A DNA stretch of 64,000 bases. Origin: Pigmentiphaga sp. NML030171 (GTDB lineage Bacteria; Pseudomonadota; Gammaproteobacteria; Burkholderiales; Burkholderiaceae_B). The position numbers and the translations under genes are program-made. Below the pieces are notes generated by a model that had not been told where the DNA came from, did not search any database, and saw nothing but the letters and a program-made list of their open reading frames with translations. Of the stretch, positions 50,032-58,690 are shown piece by piece. The stretch is taken from assembly GCF_002188635.1 (NCBI RefSeq), contig NZ_NINX01000039.1, positions 1-64,000 on the forward strand, given 5' to 3'. Numbering within the stretch: the stretch's first letter is position 1; each line of letters starts with the position of its first letter.

Positions 50032-51296
50032 CCTTCCATTCCGAGCCGGCGGGCGCCGGCAGCATCGAGACCACCATGAACAAGCCGTTGAGCCATCTTC
50101 GAGTCGTGGACCTTTCCCGCATCCTGGCAGGCCCCTGGGCCACGCAGAACCTGGCGGACCTGGGGGCGGAAGTCATCAAGATAGAAAAACCCGGCGCCGG
50201 CGACGATACGCGGCAGATGGGGCCGCCGTTCCTGACCGACGAGCATACGGGGGAAGAGGGCGATGCCGCTTATTTCATGAGTTGCAACCGCGGCAAGAAG
50301 TCCGTCGCCATCGATTTCTCCGACCCGCGCGGCCAGCGGATCGTCCGGGAGCTGGCGCGAGGCGCCGACGTGTTCGTGGAGAACTACAAGGTCGGCGCGC
50401 TGAAGAAATACGGGCTGGACTACGACTCGCTGCGCGAGATCAATCCGGGGCTGGTCTATTGCTCGGTGACCGGATTCGGCCAAACCGGGCCATACAAGGA
50501 CCGCGCGGGCTACGACTACCTGATCCAGGGCATGGGCGGCCTCATGAGCGTGACGGGTGAGCGCGATGACCTGCCCGGCGGCGGGCCGCAGCGGGCAGGC
50601 GTGGCGGTGGCCGACCTGCTGGCCGGCATGTACGCCACCACCGCCATCCTGGCCGCGGTGCAGCACAGGGACCGGGGCCACGGCGGCCAGCACATCGACA
50701 TCAGCCTGCTGGACTGCATGGTCGGCTCGCTGGTGAACCAGTCGATGAACTACCTGGTCAGCGGCCGCGTGCCGCAGCGCATGGGCAGCGGCCATCCCAA
50801 CATCGCGCCGTATGCGGTCTATCCGGCGGCGGACGGCCATCTGGTGCTCGCCGTCGGCAACGACACGCAGTTCCGCCGCCTGTGCGAGGCGGTGGGGCAG
50901 GCCGAGGTCGGGACCGATTCCCGCTTCGCGACCATCGCGGACCGGGTGCGCAATCGTGCGGAGCTGGATGCGTGGCTGGTGCCGCTCACGCGTTCGCGCA
51001 CCCTGTCCGACTGGACGTCGCTGCTCGAACGCGCGCAGGTCCCGGGCGGGCCCATCAACGGCATGGACCAGGTGTTCGCCGACGAGCACGTCGTCGCGCG
51101 CGGCATGCGCGCCGAGGTGCGGCATCCGCGCTATGGCAGGGTGCCGACGGTGCGCAATCCCATGCGCTTCTCGGCCACGCCGCTGGAGCCGGGAAGCGCG
51201 CCGCCCATGCTGGGCCAGCATACCGACGAGGTACTGCGGTCGGTGGGCGTGACGCCCGAGCAGCTAGCGGCATTGCGGCAGGCCGGCGTGCTTTGA
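50028..51296 (+). CDS. CaiB/BaiF-type (family III) CoA transferase
   Basis: This 422-residue protein (406 from the alternative ATG at 50076, which matches the usual family start) has V-V-D-L-S-R-I-L-A-G-P-W, E-V-I-K-I-E-K-P-G, and the region G-Y-D-Y-L-I-Q-G-M-G-G-L-M-S that holds the catalytic Asp of formyl-CoA transferase-type enzymes. It activates the carboxylic acid substrate by moving CoA from a donor thioester. In this operon it would supply the CoA ester for the carboxylase. Confidence 0.88.
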   Translation: MTFHSEPAGAGSIETTMNKPLSHLRVVDLSRILAGPWATQNLADLGAEVIKIEKPGAGDDTRQMGPPFLTDEHTGEEGDAAYFMSCNRGKKSVAIDFSDPRGQRIVRELARGADVFVENYKVGALKKYGLDYDSLREINPGLVYCSVTGFGQTGPYKDRAGYDYLIQGMGGLMSVTGERDDLPGGGPQRAGVAVADLLAGMYATTAILAAVQHRDRGHGGQHIDISLLDCMVGSLVNQSMNYLVSGRVPQRMGSGHPNIAPYAVYPAADGHLVLAVGNDTQFRRLCEAVGQAEVGTDSRFATIADRVRNRAELDAWLVPLTRSRTLSDWTSLLERAQVPGGPINGMDQVFADEHVVARGMRAEVRHPRYGRVPTVRNPMRFSATPLEPGSAPPMLGQHTDEVLRSVGVTPEQLAALRQAGVL

Positions 51297-51332
51297 CCAG
51301 GAAAACATTCAGGGAACGAGGAGGAGAAGGAC

Positions 51333-51848
51333 ATGCGCAAAGCCATCACGACCGACGCCAACGGGCTGGAGGTCCTGGGCATGGGGTTCTATTGGGACGA
51401 CGTCGAGGTCGGTTATCGCTTCCGGACCCTGGGAAGGACCATCACCGAGGCGGACATCACCCTGTTCATCGGAACCGTGGGCATGGTGGAGGAAATGTTC
51501 ACCAATCTGGACTACATCGCCTCGCAGTCCATCATCGGGTCGCGCCCGGCGCCCGGTTCGCTGGTCTTCTGCATGGCCGAAGGCCTGCTGATGCAGAGCA
51601 CGATGCAGCGCACGGGCATGGCCTTCATGGAGGCGGACATCAAGGTGCACAAGCCCACCAATGCCGGCGACACCATCCATGTCGAATGCGAAGTGATCGA
51701 GGCCAGGGCGACCAGCAAGGCCGACCGCGGCCTGGTGCGCACCGCCAACCGCGTGGTCAACCAACGGGGCGAGACCGTGCTGACCTACTCGCCGCTGCGC
51801 ATGGTCAAGACCCGGCCCAACGATTCCACCCTTGCGGGAGACAAATGA
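51333..51848 (+). CDS. MaoC-like hot-dog-fold dehydratase
   Basis: This 171-residue protein has F-Y-W-D-D-V-E-V-G-Y-R-F-R-T and T-E-A-D-I-T-L-F, the usual MaoC/(R)-enoyl-CoA hydratase opening, then P-G-S-L-V-F-C-M-A-E-G-L. The A-D-I-K-V-H-K-P-T-N-A-G-D-T-I strand closes the hot-dog fold. It probably hydrates an enoyl-CoA after carboxylation. GGAGGAGAAGG precedes the ATG. Its stop overlaps the Bug gene's start. Confidence 0.85.
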   Translation: MRKAITTDANGLEVLGMGFYWDDVEVGYRFRTLGRTITEADITLFIGTVGMVEEMFTNLDYIASQSIIGSRPAPGSLVFCMAEGLLMQSTMQRTGMAFMEADIKVHKPTNAGDTIHVECEVIEARATSKADRGLVRTANRVVNQRGETVLTYSPLRMVKTRPNDSTLAGDK

Positions 51849-52810
51849 TGAAAACCTTGCCTTCGATCGGCCTGTGCGTCCTGGTCCTTGCCGCGCAGGG
51901 GCTGCCGGCGGCCCGCGCCGCCTATCCCGACAAGCCGGTCACCATCGTGGTGCCGTTCGCCGCGGGCAGCCCGACCGACGCCGTGGCGCGTGTCGTGGCC
52001 GAGGCCCTGGGCAAGCGCCTGGGGCAGTCCATGGTGGTCCAGAACCGGCCGGGCGCCACGGGCATGATAGGCAGCGAGTACGTCGCGCGCGCGCAACCGG
52101 ACGGCTATACCTTGCTGTTCGGCACCAACACGACCCAGGTGGCGAACCAGTATTTCTTCAAGAAGGTGTCCTATGACGGCCTGAAGGATTTCGCGCCGGT
52201 GGCCATCGTGGGCGGCGTGCCGCATGCGCTGGTGGTCAATCCGTCGGTACCGGTCAACTCGGTCGCCGAGTTGATCGAATATGCCAAGGCGCATCCCGGC
52301 AAGCTGTCCTTCCCCTACGCCAACAGCACCACGCGCATCACCGGCAGCACCTTCCGCGTGATGACGAAGACGCAGATCGAGGCCATCCCGTACAAGGCCT
52401 ACGGCCAGGCCATCGCCGAACTGCTGGGCGGGCAGACGCAGATGATGTTCATCGATTTCTCGACCGGTCTTTCCTACATGACCTCGGGCAAGCTCAAGGC
52501 GCTGGCCATCACGCCGGACCGCTCGGCCAAGCTGCCGGGCGTGCCTGCCATGAAGGAGGTGCTGCCGGGTTTCGAGATCGGGAACTGGAACGGCCTGTTC
52601 GCGCCCACGGGGACTTCGCCCGAGGTCATCGACCGGCTCAATCGCGAGATCCGCGCCGTGCTCGAACAACCCGAACTGCGCAAGCAGGTGGACGGCGTGG
52701 GCTATGAACTGCTGCCGCCGATGGCGCCGGCCGAGTTCGGCAAGTACATCGCCGAGGAAAGCCGGCACTACGCCAGGCTAACCAAGGCCGCCGACATCCA
52801 GCCCGAGTGA
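51845..52810 (+). CDS. Bug-type (TctC) tripartite tricarboxylate transporter receptor
   Basis: This 321-residue protein has a signal peptide ending in A-R-A near 25, then the Bug signature Y-P-D-K-P-V-T-I-V-V-P-F-A-A-G-S-P-T-D. N-R-P-G-A-T-G-M-I-G-S follows, and later W-N-G-L-F-A-P-T-G-T. These periplasmic proteins bind carboxylates and are hugely expanded in Bordetella relatives. No TctA/TctB membrane genes are adjacent. It likely captures the acid catabolised by the operon. Confidence 0.92.
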   Translation: MMKTLPSIGLCVLVLAAQGLPAARAAYPDKPVTIVVPFAAGSPTDAVARVVAEALGKRLGQSMVVQNRPGATGMIGSEYVARAQPDGYTLLFGTNTTQVANQYFFKKVSYDGLKDFAPVAIVGGVPHALVVNPSVPVNSVAELIEYAKAHPGKLSFPYANSTTRITGSTFRVMTKTQIEAIPYKAYGQAIAELLGGQTQMMFIDFSTGLSYMTSGKLKALAITPDRSAKLPGVPAMKEVLPGFEIGNWNGLFAPTGTSPEVIDRLNREIRAVLEQPELRKQVDGVGYELLPPMAPAEFGKYIAEESRHYARLTKAADIQPE

Positions 52811-52866
52811 GCGGCGGGTATGGCAGCACTCTTTCGAGCCGTCTTTTCGTGTCCAGGAGGCCTGAC

Positions 52867-53658
52867 ATGACGACATCCACCGAAGCCCCCGTGCAGTACA
52901 CGCTGGCCTCAGGCATCGCCACGATCCGCATCAATCGGCCCGACCAGCGCAATGCGCTGTCGATCGAGGTGTGCGAGCGGCTGCTGGATCTCTGGGACGA
53001 GGTCGACCGCGACGAGTCCGTCCGCGCGGTCGTGCTGACCTCGGCCGACTGCGGGACGTTCTCGGCCGGCATGGACCTGAAAGAAGCGGCGAGGGTGCGC
53101 GCGGAATCGGGCAAGGACATGCTGGAGCTGCTGCGCGATCCCTTCCACCAGCGCATGCGGCGGGTGACCAAGCCCATCATCGCCGCCATGACCGGCCACT
53201 TCACCGCGGGCGGCATGGTGCTGGCGGCCAACAGCGACATCCGGGTCGGCTTGCAGGGAACGCGGGGAGGCATCTCCGAGGCCAAGGTGGGGCGGGGTTC
53301 GCCGTGGGGCGTGCCCATGCTGTGGATGCTGCCTCAGCCCTTCCTGCTGGAGATGATGATGACGGGCGACATGCATCCCATCGAACGTTTCCACCAATTG
53401 GGGTTCGTCAACTATGTAGAGGCGACGCCCGCCGCGGTGCGCGAGCGGGCACAGGCGGTGGCCCGCACCATCGCCGACAACGCGCCGCTGACCGTCTGGG
53501 CCGCCAAGAAAAGCGTGGGAGCGGCGATGGACCTGGGGTGCGACCGGGGCTTCGAGGCGGCCTGCAAATTCCACGAACGGGTCTATGCCAGCGCGGATGC
53601 CATCGAAGGCCCGCGCGCCTTCGCCGAGAAACGCCCGCCGCGCTGGATCGGAGCCTAG
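52867..53658 (+). CDS. Crotonase-family enoyl-CoA hydratase/isomerase (first of two)
   Basis: This 263-residue protein has T-F-S-A-G-M-D-L-K near residue 69, the oxyanion region G-H-F-T-A-G-G-M-V-L-A-A-N-S-D, and S-E-A-K-V-G-R-G-S-P-W-G. One of the two classical hydratase glutamates is kept (in S-E-A-K) while the other position is Met. It may therefore act as an isomerase, hydrolase or hydratase of altered mechanism. The start is the ATG after CAGGAGG; the earlier in-frame start is rejected. It sits two bases before the second crotonase. Confidence 0.85.
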   Translation: MTTSTEAPVQYTLASGIATIRINRPDQRNALSIEVCERLLDLWDEVDRDESVRAVVLTSADCGTFSAGMDLKEAARVRAESGKDMLELLRDPFHQRMRRVTKPIIAAMTGHFTAGGMVLAANSDIRVGLQGTRGGISEAKVGRGSPWGVPMLWMLPQPFLLEMMMTGDMHPIERFHQLGFVNYVEATPAAVRERAQAVARTIADNAPLTVWAAKKSVGAAMDLGCDRGFEAACKFHERVYASADAIEGPRAFAEKRPPRWIGA

Positions 53659-53660
53659 CC

Positions 53661-54473
53661 ATGGCCGCGGGCGAGAGCTTCGTCCAGCGCGAGGAACGGG
53701 ACGGTATCGTCACGCTGACGCTCAATCATCCCGAGACGCTGAACCGTTTTTCCAGCACGGACCAGTTCCTGGAGCTGGCCGGACAGATTCGTCGTGCCCA
53801 GGCCGATCCGGCCGCGCGCGTGCTCGTCATCACGGGGCAGGGCAGGGCATTCTGCGCGGGCGGGGACCTCAGGCAGATGGCGCGGCGCGAAATGTTCTCG
53901 GCCGGCTCCGTGGCCCAGATACAGGCGCGCTACCGGGACACGGTGCATCAGGTGCCGCTGGCCCTGAGCGAGACCGAGATCCCGGTCATCGCCGCGGTCA
54001 ACGGGCCGGCCTATGGCGCGGGCTGCGATCTGGCCTGCTTCTGCGACGTGCGCATCGCGGCGCGAAGCGCGCGCTTCTCGGTCAGCTTCGCGCGGCTGGG
54101 CATCGTCGCGGGGGATGGCGGGGCGTGGATGCTGCCACGCCTGGTCGGCCGGTCCAAGGCCATGGAGCTGGCATTCACGGCCGATCCCATCGATGCCGAT
54201 GAAGCCTTGCGCATCGGCCTGGTGTCCGACGTCGTGCCCGACGACGAATTGCGCGCGCGGGCCGACGGCCTGGCTCGCCGCATCGCCCGGCATCCGCCGC
54301 AGGCCATGCGCATGAACAAGCGCCTGCTGCGCGACGCGGAGCGGCATACGCTGGCGACCCACCTGGACGTCGTGGCCGCGTTCCAGGCCATTGCCCACGT
54401 CTCGGAGGAACACCTCCAGGCGGTACGCGACGCGCTGGGTTCGCTGGACGAGGGGCGCCGGACGGGGCCCTAG
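53661..54473 (+). CDS. Crotonase-family enoyl-CoA hydratase/isomerase (second of two)
   Basis: This 270-residue protein has F-C-A-G-G-D-L-R, G-A-G-C-D-L-A-C-F-C-D and R-L-G-I-V-A-G-D-G-G-A-W. The first catalytic glutamate position holds Asp, and the second is Ser, so the chemistry probably differs from classical hydratases, as in isomerase members. It is the last gene of the AtuA operon, and its TAG shares the palindromic CTAG with the stop codon of the convergent IclR gene. Confidence 0.85.
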   Translation: MAAGESFVQREERDGIVTLTLNHPETLNRFSSTDQFLELAGQIRRAQADPAARVLVITGQGRAFCAGGDLRQMARREMFSAGSVAQIQARYRDTVHQVPLALSETEIPVIAAVNGPAYGAGCDLACFCDVRIAARSARFSVSFARLGIVAGDGGAWMLPRLVGRSKAMELAFTADPIDADEALRIGLVSDVVPDDELRARADGLARRIARHPPQAMRMNKRLLRDAERHTLATHLDVVAAFQAIAHVSEEHLQAVRDALGSLDEGRRTGP

Positions 54474-55267
54474 CGGCCAGCGTCCTTGGTGAGCGCGATG
54501 CGCTGGGCGACGGCGAAGAGTTCGGGCGCCACCTGCTGGCGCAGGTCTTTTTCCGTCAGGCTGGCGCCCACCGCCATGGCCGCCAGGGCGAACTCCACGG
54601 CGGTACCGGCGTGTACCGGCGTGGCGATGGAAGCGGTCTGGTTGGCGACCGGCGAGGCCAGGTAGCACCAGCCGTTCCTGTCCAATTCCTGGAAGGCCGT
54701 GCGAGTGTCGGCGATCTGCCGCTGCGCGGCCGGGCCGGCCTCGTCCTCGATCTGGGCCAGCAGCATGCGGCGTTGCTCCTCGGGCTGGCCCCAGAGGTAG
54801 GCGCGTCCGGACGCGGACGAGATCATGGAGAAACGGGATCCGGTCGTCAGCCCCAGGCGGACCTTGCCCGAGGGGACGCAGTGCTCGACCACCAGCATGT
54901 GCAGCCGGTCGCGCGTGGTCAGGGTCACGTGGACCCCGTACCGCTGGGACAACTCGAGCATGAGCGGTCGCGCCGCCTGGGCGGTGGGCAGGCGGCGCTT
55001 GACCGCGCGTCCCAGCGACAGGCAGGCGATATGCGGCTGGTAGACGTCGTTGCCCAGCGATTGCAGGAAATGATGGTTCAGCAGGGTCTGGACGAGCTTG
55101 TCCGTGGTCGTTCGCGTCAGCCCGAGCCTGCTCGAGATATCGTCCAGCGACAGCCGGCGGTGGCGGACGTCGAACAGCCGGAGGATCTCCAGCCCCCGAC
55201 GGAGCGAATCGACCTGGGTGTCGGCGGTCTGCGGCGATTCGAGGGCCGGCTGGCGGGTCCTGACCAT
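54470..55267 (-). CDS. IclR-family transcriptional regulator (first)
   Basis: This 265-residue protein has the winged HTH L-R-R-G-L-E-I-L-R-L-F-D, then L-S-L-D-D-I-S-S-R-L-G-L-T-R-T-T-T-D-K-L. The C-terminal effector domain carries S-S-A-S-G-R-A-Y-L-W and I-A-T-P-V. IclR proteins often repress nearby catabolic operons and respond to pathway acids. It is convergent with the AtuA operon and two bases after the second IclR gene, so both are one transcript. Confidence 0.87.
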   Translation of the reverse strand: MVRTRQPALESPQTADTQVDSLRRGLEILRLFDVRHRRLSLDDISSRLGLTRTTTDKLVQTLLNHHFLQSLGNDVYQPHIACLSLGRAVKRRLPTAQAARPLMLELSQRYGVHVTLTTRDRLHMLVVEHCVPSGKVRLGLTTGSRFSMISSASGRAYLWGQPEEQRRMLLAQIEDEAGPAAQRQIADTRTAFQELDRNGWCYLASPVANQTASIATPVHAGTAVEFALAAMAVGASLTEKDLRQQVAPELFAVAQRIALTKDAGR

Positions 55268-55269
55268 GC

Positions 55270-56076
55270 CTACTCCGACTGGCCGGCGCTGAGCTCGGCC
55301 TCGAGCCTGGCCTTGAGCGCCAGCAGTCCTGGGGCGACTTCCTGCTTCAGCCGCGGCAGGGCCAGCGCGTTCGAGGGCGCGGCGCAGCCCAGCGCATAGG
55401 TGTGCGGTCCCTCGGGGGTGTCGATCACCAGCGCCACGCCGTTGGTTCCCGCCTCCAGCGTCCCCGCCGCCACGCAATATCCCTGGCTGGCCATCTGGGC
55501 GACGGCATGAGGCACTTCCCGGCTCAGGGATTCCCAGGCCGGGGGATCGGCAAGCCTCAACTTCTCGAGAAAGGCCAGACGCTCGGCGTCGCCCATGGCG
55601 CCTACCAGCGCCCTGCCCAGCGCCGAACGGTCGATGCGCAGGCGCGAGCCCGCGCGCACTCTCAAGGTGAACAGCATTTCCCGGCCATGGGTGACCTCGT
55701 TGCACACCATGCTGCTGGCATTGGCCGAGGCCAGGACCACCGAGACGCGGTGCTCGTCGGCGAACTGCTGCATCAGCGGCCTTGCCAGCACGACGAAATC
55801 GCTGTGAGTGGCCGCGGCGAAGCCCAGCGCGAGCACCGGCATTCCCAGGCGGTAGGCGGCCCGCTGCGCCGAATACTCCAGGTAGCCTGCGTCCAGCAGG
55901 TTGGAGGTCAGCCGCGAGACGGTGGGCTTGGGCAGGCCGGTAAGCGCGGCCAGTTCGGAATTGGTCAACCAGCCGTTCTCCGGCTCGAAGGCGGAGAGTA
56001 TCGTGAGTCCGCGGGCCAGGACGCGGACGTCCCGGGTGCCCGGTTGTCGAGATGACGGGGTGGCGACGTTCTGCAT
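55270..56076 (-). CDS. IclR-family transcriptional regulator (second)
   Basis: This 268-residue protein starts M-Q-N-V-A-T-P-S-S. Its HTH has L-A-R-G-L-T-I-L-S-A-F, then N-S-E-L-A-A-L-T-G-L-P-K-P-T-V-S-R-L-T. The effector domain ends with P-N-S-A-L-A-L-type and A-L-K-A-R-L-E sequences. First of a two-gene regulator unit; the other IclR follows by two bases. The two sequences are clearly different, so this is not a recent duplication. An upstream in-frame start (56172) is unlikely. Confidence 0.87.
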   Translation of the reverse strand: MQNVATPSSRQPGTRDVRVLARGLTILSAFEPENGWLTNSELAALTGLPKPTVSRLTSNLLDAGYLEYSAQRAAYRLGMPVLALGFAAATHSDFVVLARPLMQQFADEHRVSVVLASANASSMVCNEVTHGREMLFTLRVRAGSRLRIDRSALGRALVGAMGDAERLAFLEKLRLADPPAWESLSREVPHAVAQMASQGYCVAAGTLEAGTNGVALVIDTPEGPHTYALGCAAPSNALALPRLKQEVAPGLLALKARLEAELSAGQSE

Positions 56077-56162
56077 GAGGCTGGGAAAGAAAATGGCCTC
56101 AATTGTATATGTGAACGTTCGCGCAATCGCGCCGGCAAGCCCCCCGCATGCGGGCCTTGCGG

Positions 56163-56966
56163 TCAGTCCCACTCGGGCGCGAGGCCCTGCGGATCGACCT
56201 CGCGGCCATTGCGCTCCAACGCGGCGATCTGCGCCATGTCGCCGGCATCGAGCTTCAGGTCGCGGGCAAGCAGATTGCTGGCCAGGTTCTCGCGCTTGGT
56301 GGAAGAGGGGATCACCGCATAGCCGAGCTGCAGCGCCCAGGCCAGCGCGACCTGCGCCACGGTGGCCTGGTGCCTGGCGGCGATCGCGGCCAGCACCGGA
56401 TCCTTCAGCACCTTGCCGTAGGCCAGCGTCATGTACGAGGTCACGGTGATGCCTTGCTCCTTCAGGAACGCGGCCAGCTTGCGGTTCTGCAGGTAGGGGC
56501 TGAGCTCGATCTGGTTGGTGGCGATCTCGCCCTTGCCGAGCAGCTCGATGGCTTGCCTGGTCAGCGCGATGTTGAAGTTGGAGATGCCGATCTGGCGGGT
56601 CAGGCCCAGTGCCTTGGCCTCGGCCAGCGCCGCCAGCGTCTCGCTCAACGCGATGCCGTTGCCCGGCGCCGGCCAGTGGATCAGGGTCAGGTCGACGTAG
56701 TCCGTGCGCAGCTTGTCCAGGCTGGCGCGCAGGCTGGGCACCAGCTTGTCCTTGGCGTAGTTGTCCGTCCAGATCTTGGTGGTCAGGAAGAGATCGCCGC
56801 GCTGGATGCCGCTCTGGGCCACGGCCTGGCCGACCTCGGCTTCGTTGCCGTAGATCTGCGCGGTGTCGATGGCGCGGTAACCCACGTCCAGGGCGTTGCG
56901 GACCGAGTCGATGACGGTCTGGCCGGTCAGGCGGAAGGTGCCGGCGCCGAAAGAAGGAATGCTCAT
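56163..56966 (-). CDS. Aldo/keto reductase (DkgB-like)
   Basis: This 267-residue protein has [21 protein letters not shown] (catalytic Asp and Tyr), the Lys in T-T-K-I-W, and the His in L-I-H-W-P. The C-terminal P-S-S-T-K-R-E-N-L binds the NADPH phosphate. The pattern is nearest to 2,5-diketo-D-gluconate reductase B, which also reduces methylglyoxal and other aldehydes. The start is M-S-I-P-S-F after GGAGA. A ~300-base gap with no gene separates it from the MFS pseudogene and holds the promoters of both. Confidence 0.88.
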   Translation of the reverse strand: MSIPSFGAGTFRLTGQTVIDSVRNALDVGYRAIDTAQIYGNEAEVGQAVAQSGIQRGDLFLTTKIWTDNYAKDKLVPSLRASLDKLRTDYVDLTLIHWPAPGNGIALSETLAALAEAKALGLTRQIGISNFNIALTRQAIELLGKGEIATNQIELSPYLQNRKLAAFLKEQGITVTSYMTLAYGKVLKDPVLAAIAARHQATVAQVALAWALQLGYAVIPSSTKRENLASNLLARDLKLDAGDMAQIAALERNGREVDPQGLAPEWD

Positions 56967-57264
56967 GGAAGGTCTCCTGGATAGCGAGGGTATGGCTGGC
57001 ATTCTGCCGGCTTTACCTTTGCGGATGAAGCGCGGTATAAGCCAAATACATTTGAATTAAAGTCAATAATGAGCGCGCGTTTCCTCGGGTGCTAGAATTC
57101 TCCCCGCAGTGTTCTCCCGGACGCGGCCGTAAGCGTTTACGTCAACCAACGCATCACCAGCGGCACCCGTGGCCGGCTGGCGGTGTGCGTTGGCGCCGCG
57201 TGGTCCATCGTTCTCCTCCATCCCTCCGCACCGTGCCGCCCTGACTCCCAAGGAGCGGCGGTCG

Positions 57265-58460
57265 ATGTCGAACGTCCTGCAGTATTCCCCCTTGCGCCGC
57301 CTGGTCTGGATGACCGTGGCGCTGTTCCTGAGCTATCTCGCGGTGGCCATGGCGATGCCGGCCGTGGCCGTGCATGTCTCGCGCACGCTGGGCATGGGCA
57401 ATGTCGCCTCCGGCCTGGCCGTGGGCATCGCGTTTCTTTCCACCATCCTGAGCCGCGGCTGGGCCGGCCGGCTGGCCGACGAACGAGGCGGCAAGTCCGG
57501 CATGTTCCGTGGCCTGGCCCTGTACGGGCTGGCCTCGCTGCTGTGCCTGGCCTCGTCGCTGCCGGTGCTGGGACATGGCATCGTGTCCTATGCGGTCCTG
57601 CTGGCGGGCCGGCTGATGCTGGGGCTGGGCGAGAGCCTGGCCCTGGTCGGCATGCTGGCGTGGAGCATGGCAATGATGGGTCCGGCGCGCTCCGGCCTGG
57701 TCATGGCCGTGTTCGGCATGGGCATGTACGGCGCGTTCGCGGCGGGCGGTCCACTGGCCTGTGGCTGTTGCAGGACCTGGGGTTCGCCGGCCTGATGGCG
57801 ATCTGCGTCGCGCTGCCGCTGCTGGGCGCGCTGATGCTGTGGCCGCTCGCGCCCGCCGTGCCGGCGCAGGCGGGCCGGCGTCCACCGTTCGCGCAGGTGC
57901 TGGGGCGCATCTGGGGGCCCGGGGTCGTGGTCGGCCTGCAAGGCATAGGCTTCGCCGCGCTGGGCGCGTTCTTCCCGCTGTATTTCCTGGCCAGGGGCTG
58001 GGACGGCGCAGGTTATGGGCTGACGTGCTTCGGCCTGGGTTTCGTCGCGGTGCGGGTGCTGTTCGGCTCCTTGCCCGATCGCGTCGGCGGCGTGCCGGTG
58101 GCGCTGGTGTCGCTGCTGGTGGAGGCCGTGGGGCAGGCGCTGCTGTGGCTGGCCCCCGGACCGGAGGTGGCCATGGCAGGCGCGCTGCTGACGGGCATGG
58201 GATGCTCGATGGTGTTCCCGGCGATGGGGCTCGAGGCGGTCCGGCGCGTGCCGGCGCACCTGCGCGGGACCGCGATAGGCGGTTTCGCCGCCTTCCAGGA
58301 TCTTGCCTATGGCGTGACCGGCCCGTTGGCTGGTTGGATCGCCGACCATTTCGGCCATGCCCAGGTCTTCCTGGTCGGCGGCTTGGCGGCGGCCCTGGGG
58401 GCGGCGATCACCGCCAGGCTGCGCGATGCCGGATCGTCTGCCAGCCATTGCCGGGGTTGA
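57265..58460 (+). pseudogene. YhhS/YfcJ-type MFS transporter, frameshifted
   Basis: The first frame (57265 on) encodes six helices of an MFS protein and then ends early at 57795. The next frame picks up with G-L-W-L-L-Q-D-L-G-F-A-G-L and continues through the last six helices to 58460. The switch is at about 57756-57757, where the loss of one G in CTGGGCC would explain the break (CCACTGGCCTGTGG is seen). Joined, the product would be a normal ~398-residue YhhS/YfcJ-type exporter. It may be a true inactivation or a sequencing error. AGGAG precedes the ATG. Confidence 0.8.
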
Positions 58461-58502
58461 CGCACCCGGGCGGCTTTCCTAGAATGCTAGCAATCTAGCA
58501 AT
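58457..58502 (+). promoter_or_regulatory. Sigma-70 promoter with tandem 8-bp repeat before RHH gene
   Basis: TTGACG (58457-58462), a 17-base spacer and TAGAAT (58480-58485) make a strong promoter that overlaps the stop of the MFS pseudogene. Directly after lies CTAGCAAT twice in tandem (58487-58494, 58495-58502), 11 bases before the RHH start codon. Tandem repeats at the start site are typical operators of ribbon-helix-helix repressors. Confidence 0.7.
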
Positions 58503-58512
58503 CAGGGTCGCC

Positions 58513-58689
58513 ATGGCCGAGGAAGAGGTCAAGCAGTTCAACGTCTATCTGCCGGTCGGCCTGATCCGGCAGGTCAAGCATCACGCCATCGAATCGGAGT
58601 CCTCGCTCTCGGCCCTGGTGGCCGAGGCGCTGCGCGCCTATCTCGACGCACAGCGGCCCGGGCGCCGATCTACCAAGAAGGAGAAGTGA
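58513..58689 (+). CDS. Ribbon-helix-helix (CopG-like) DNA-binding protein
   Basis: This 58-residue protein reads [15 protein letters not shown] (beta strand plus helix A) and then [15 protein letters not shown] (helix B), the classical RHH fold, with a basic tail K-K-E-K. It is preceded by AGGG and its own promoter, and ends one base before the VOC gene. It is probably an autorepressor of the pair, or an antitoxin-like protein whose partner would be the VOC protein, although that is not a known toxin family. Confidence 0.75.
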   Translation: MAEEEVKQFNVYLPVGLIRQVKHHAIESESSLSALVAEALRAYLDAQRPGRRSTKKEK

Positions 58690-58690
58690 C

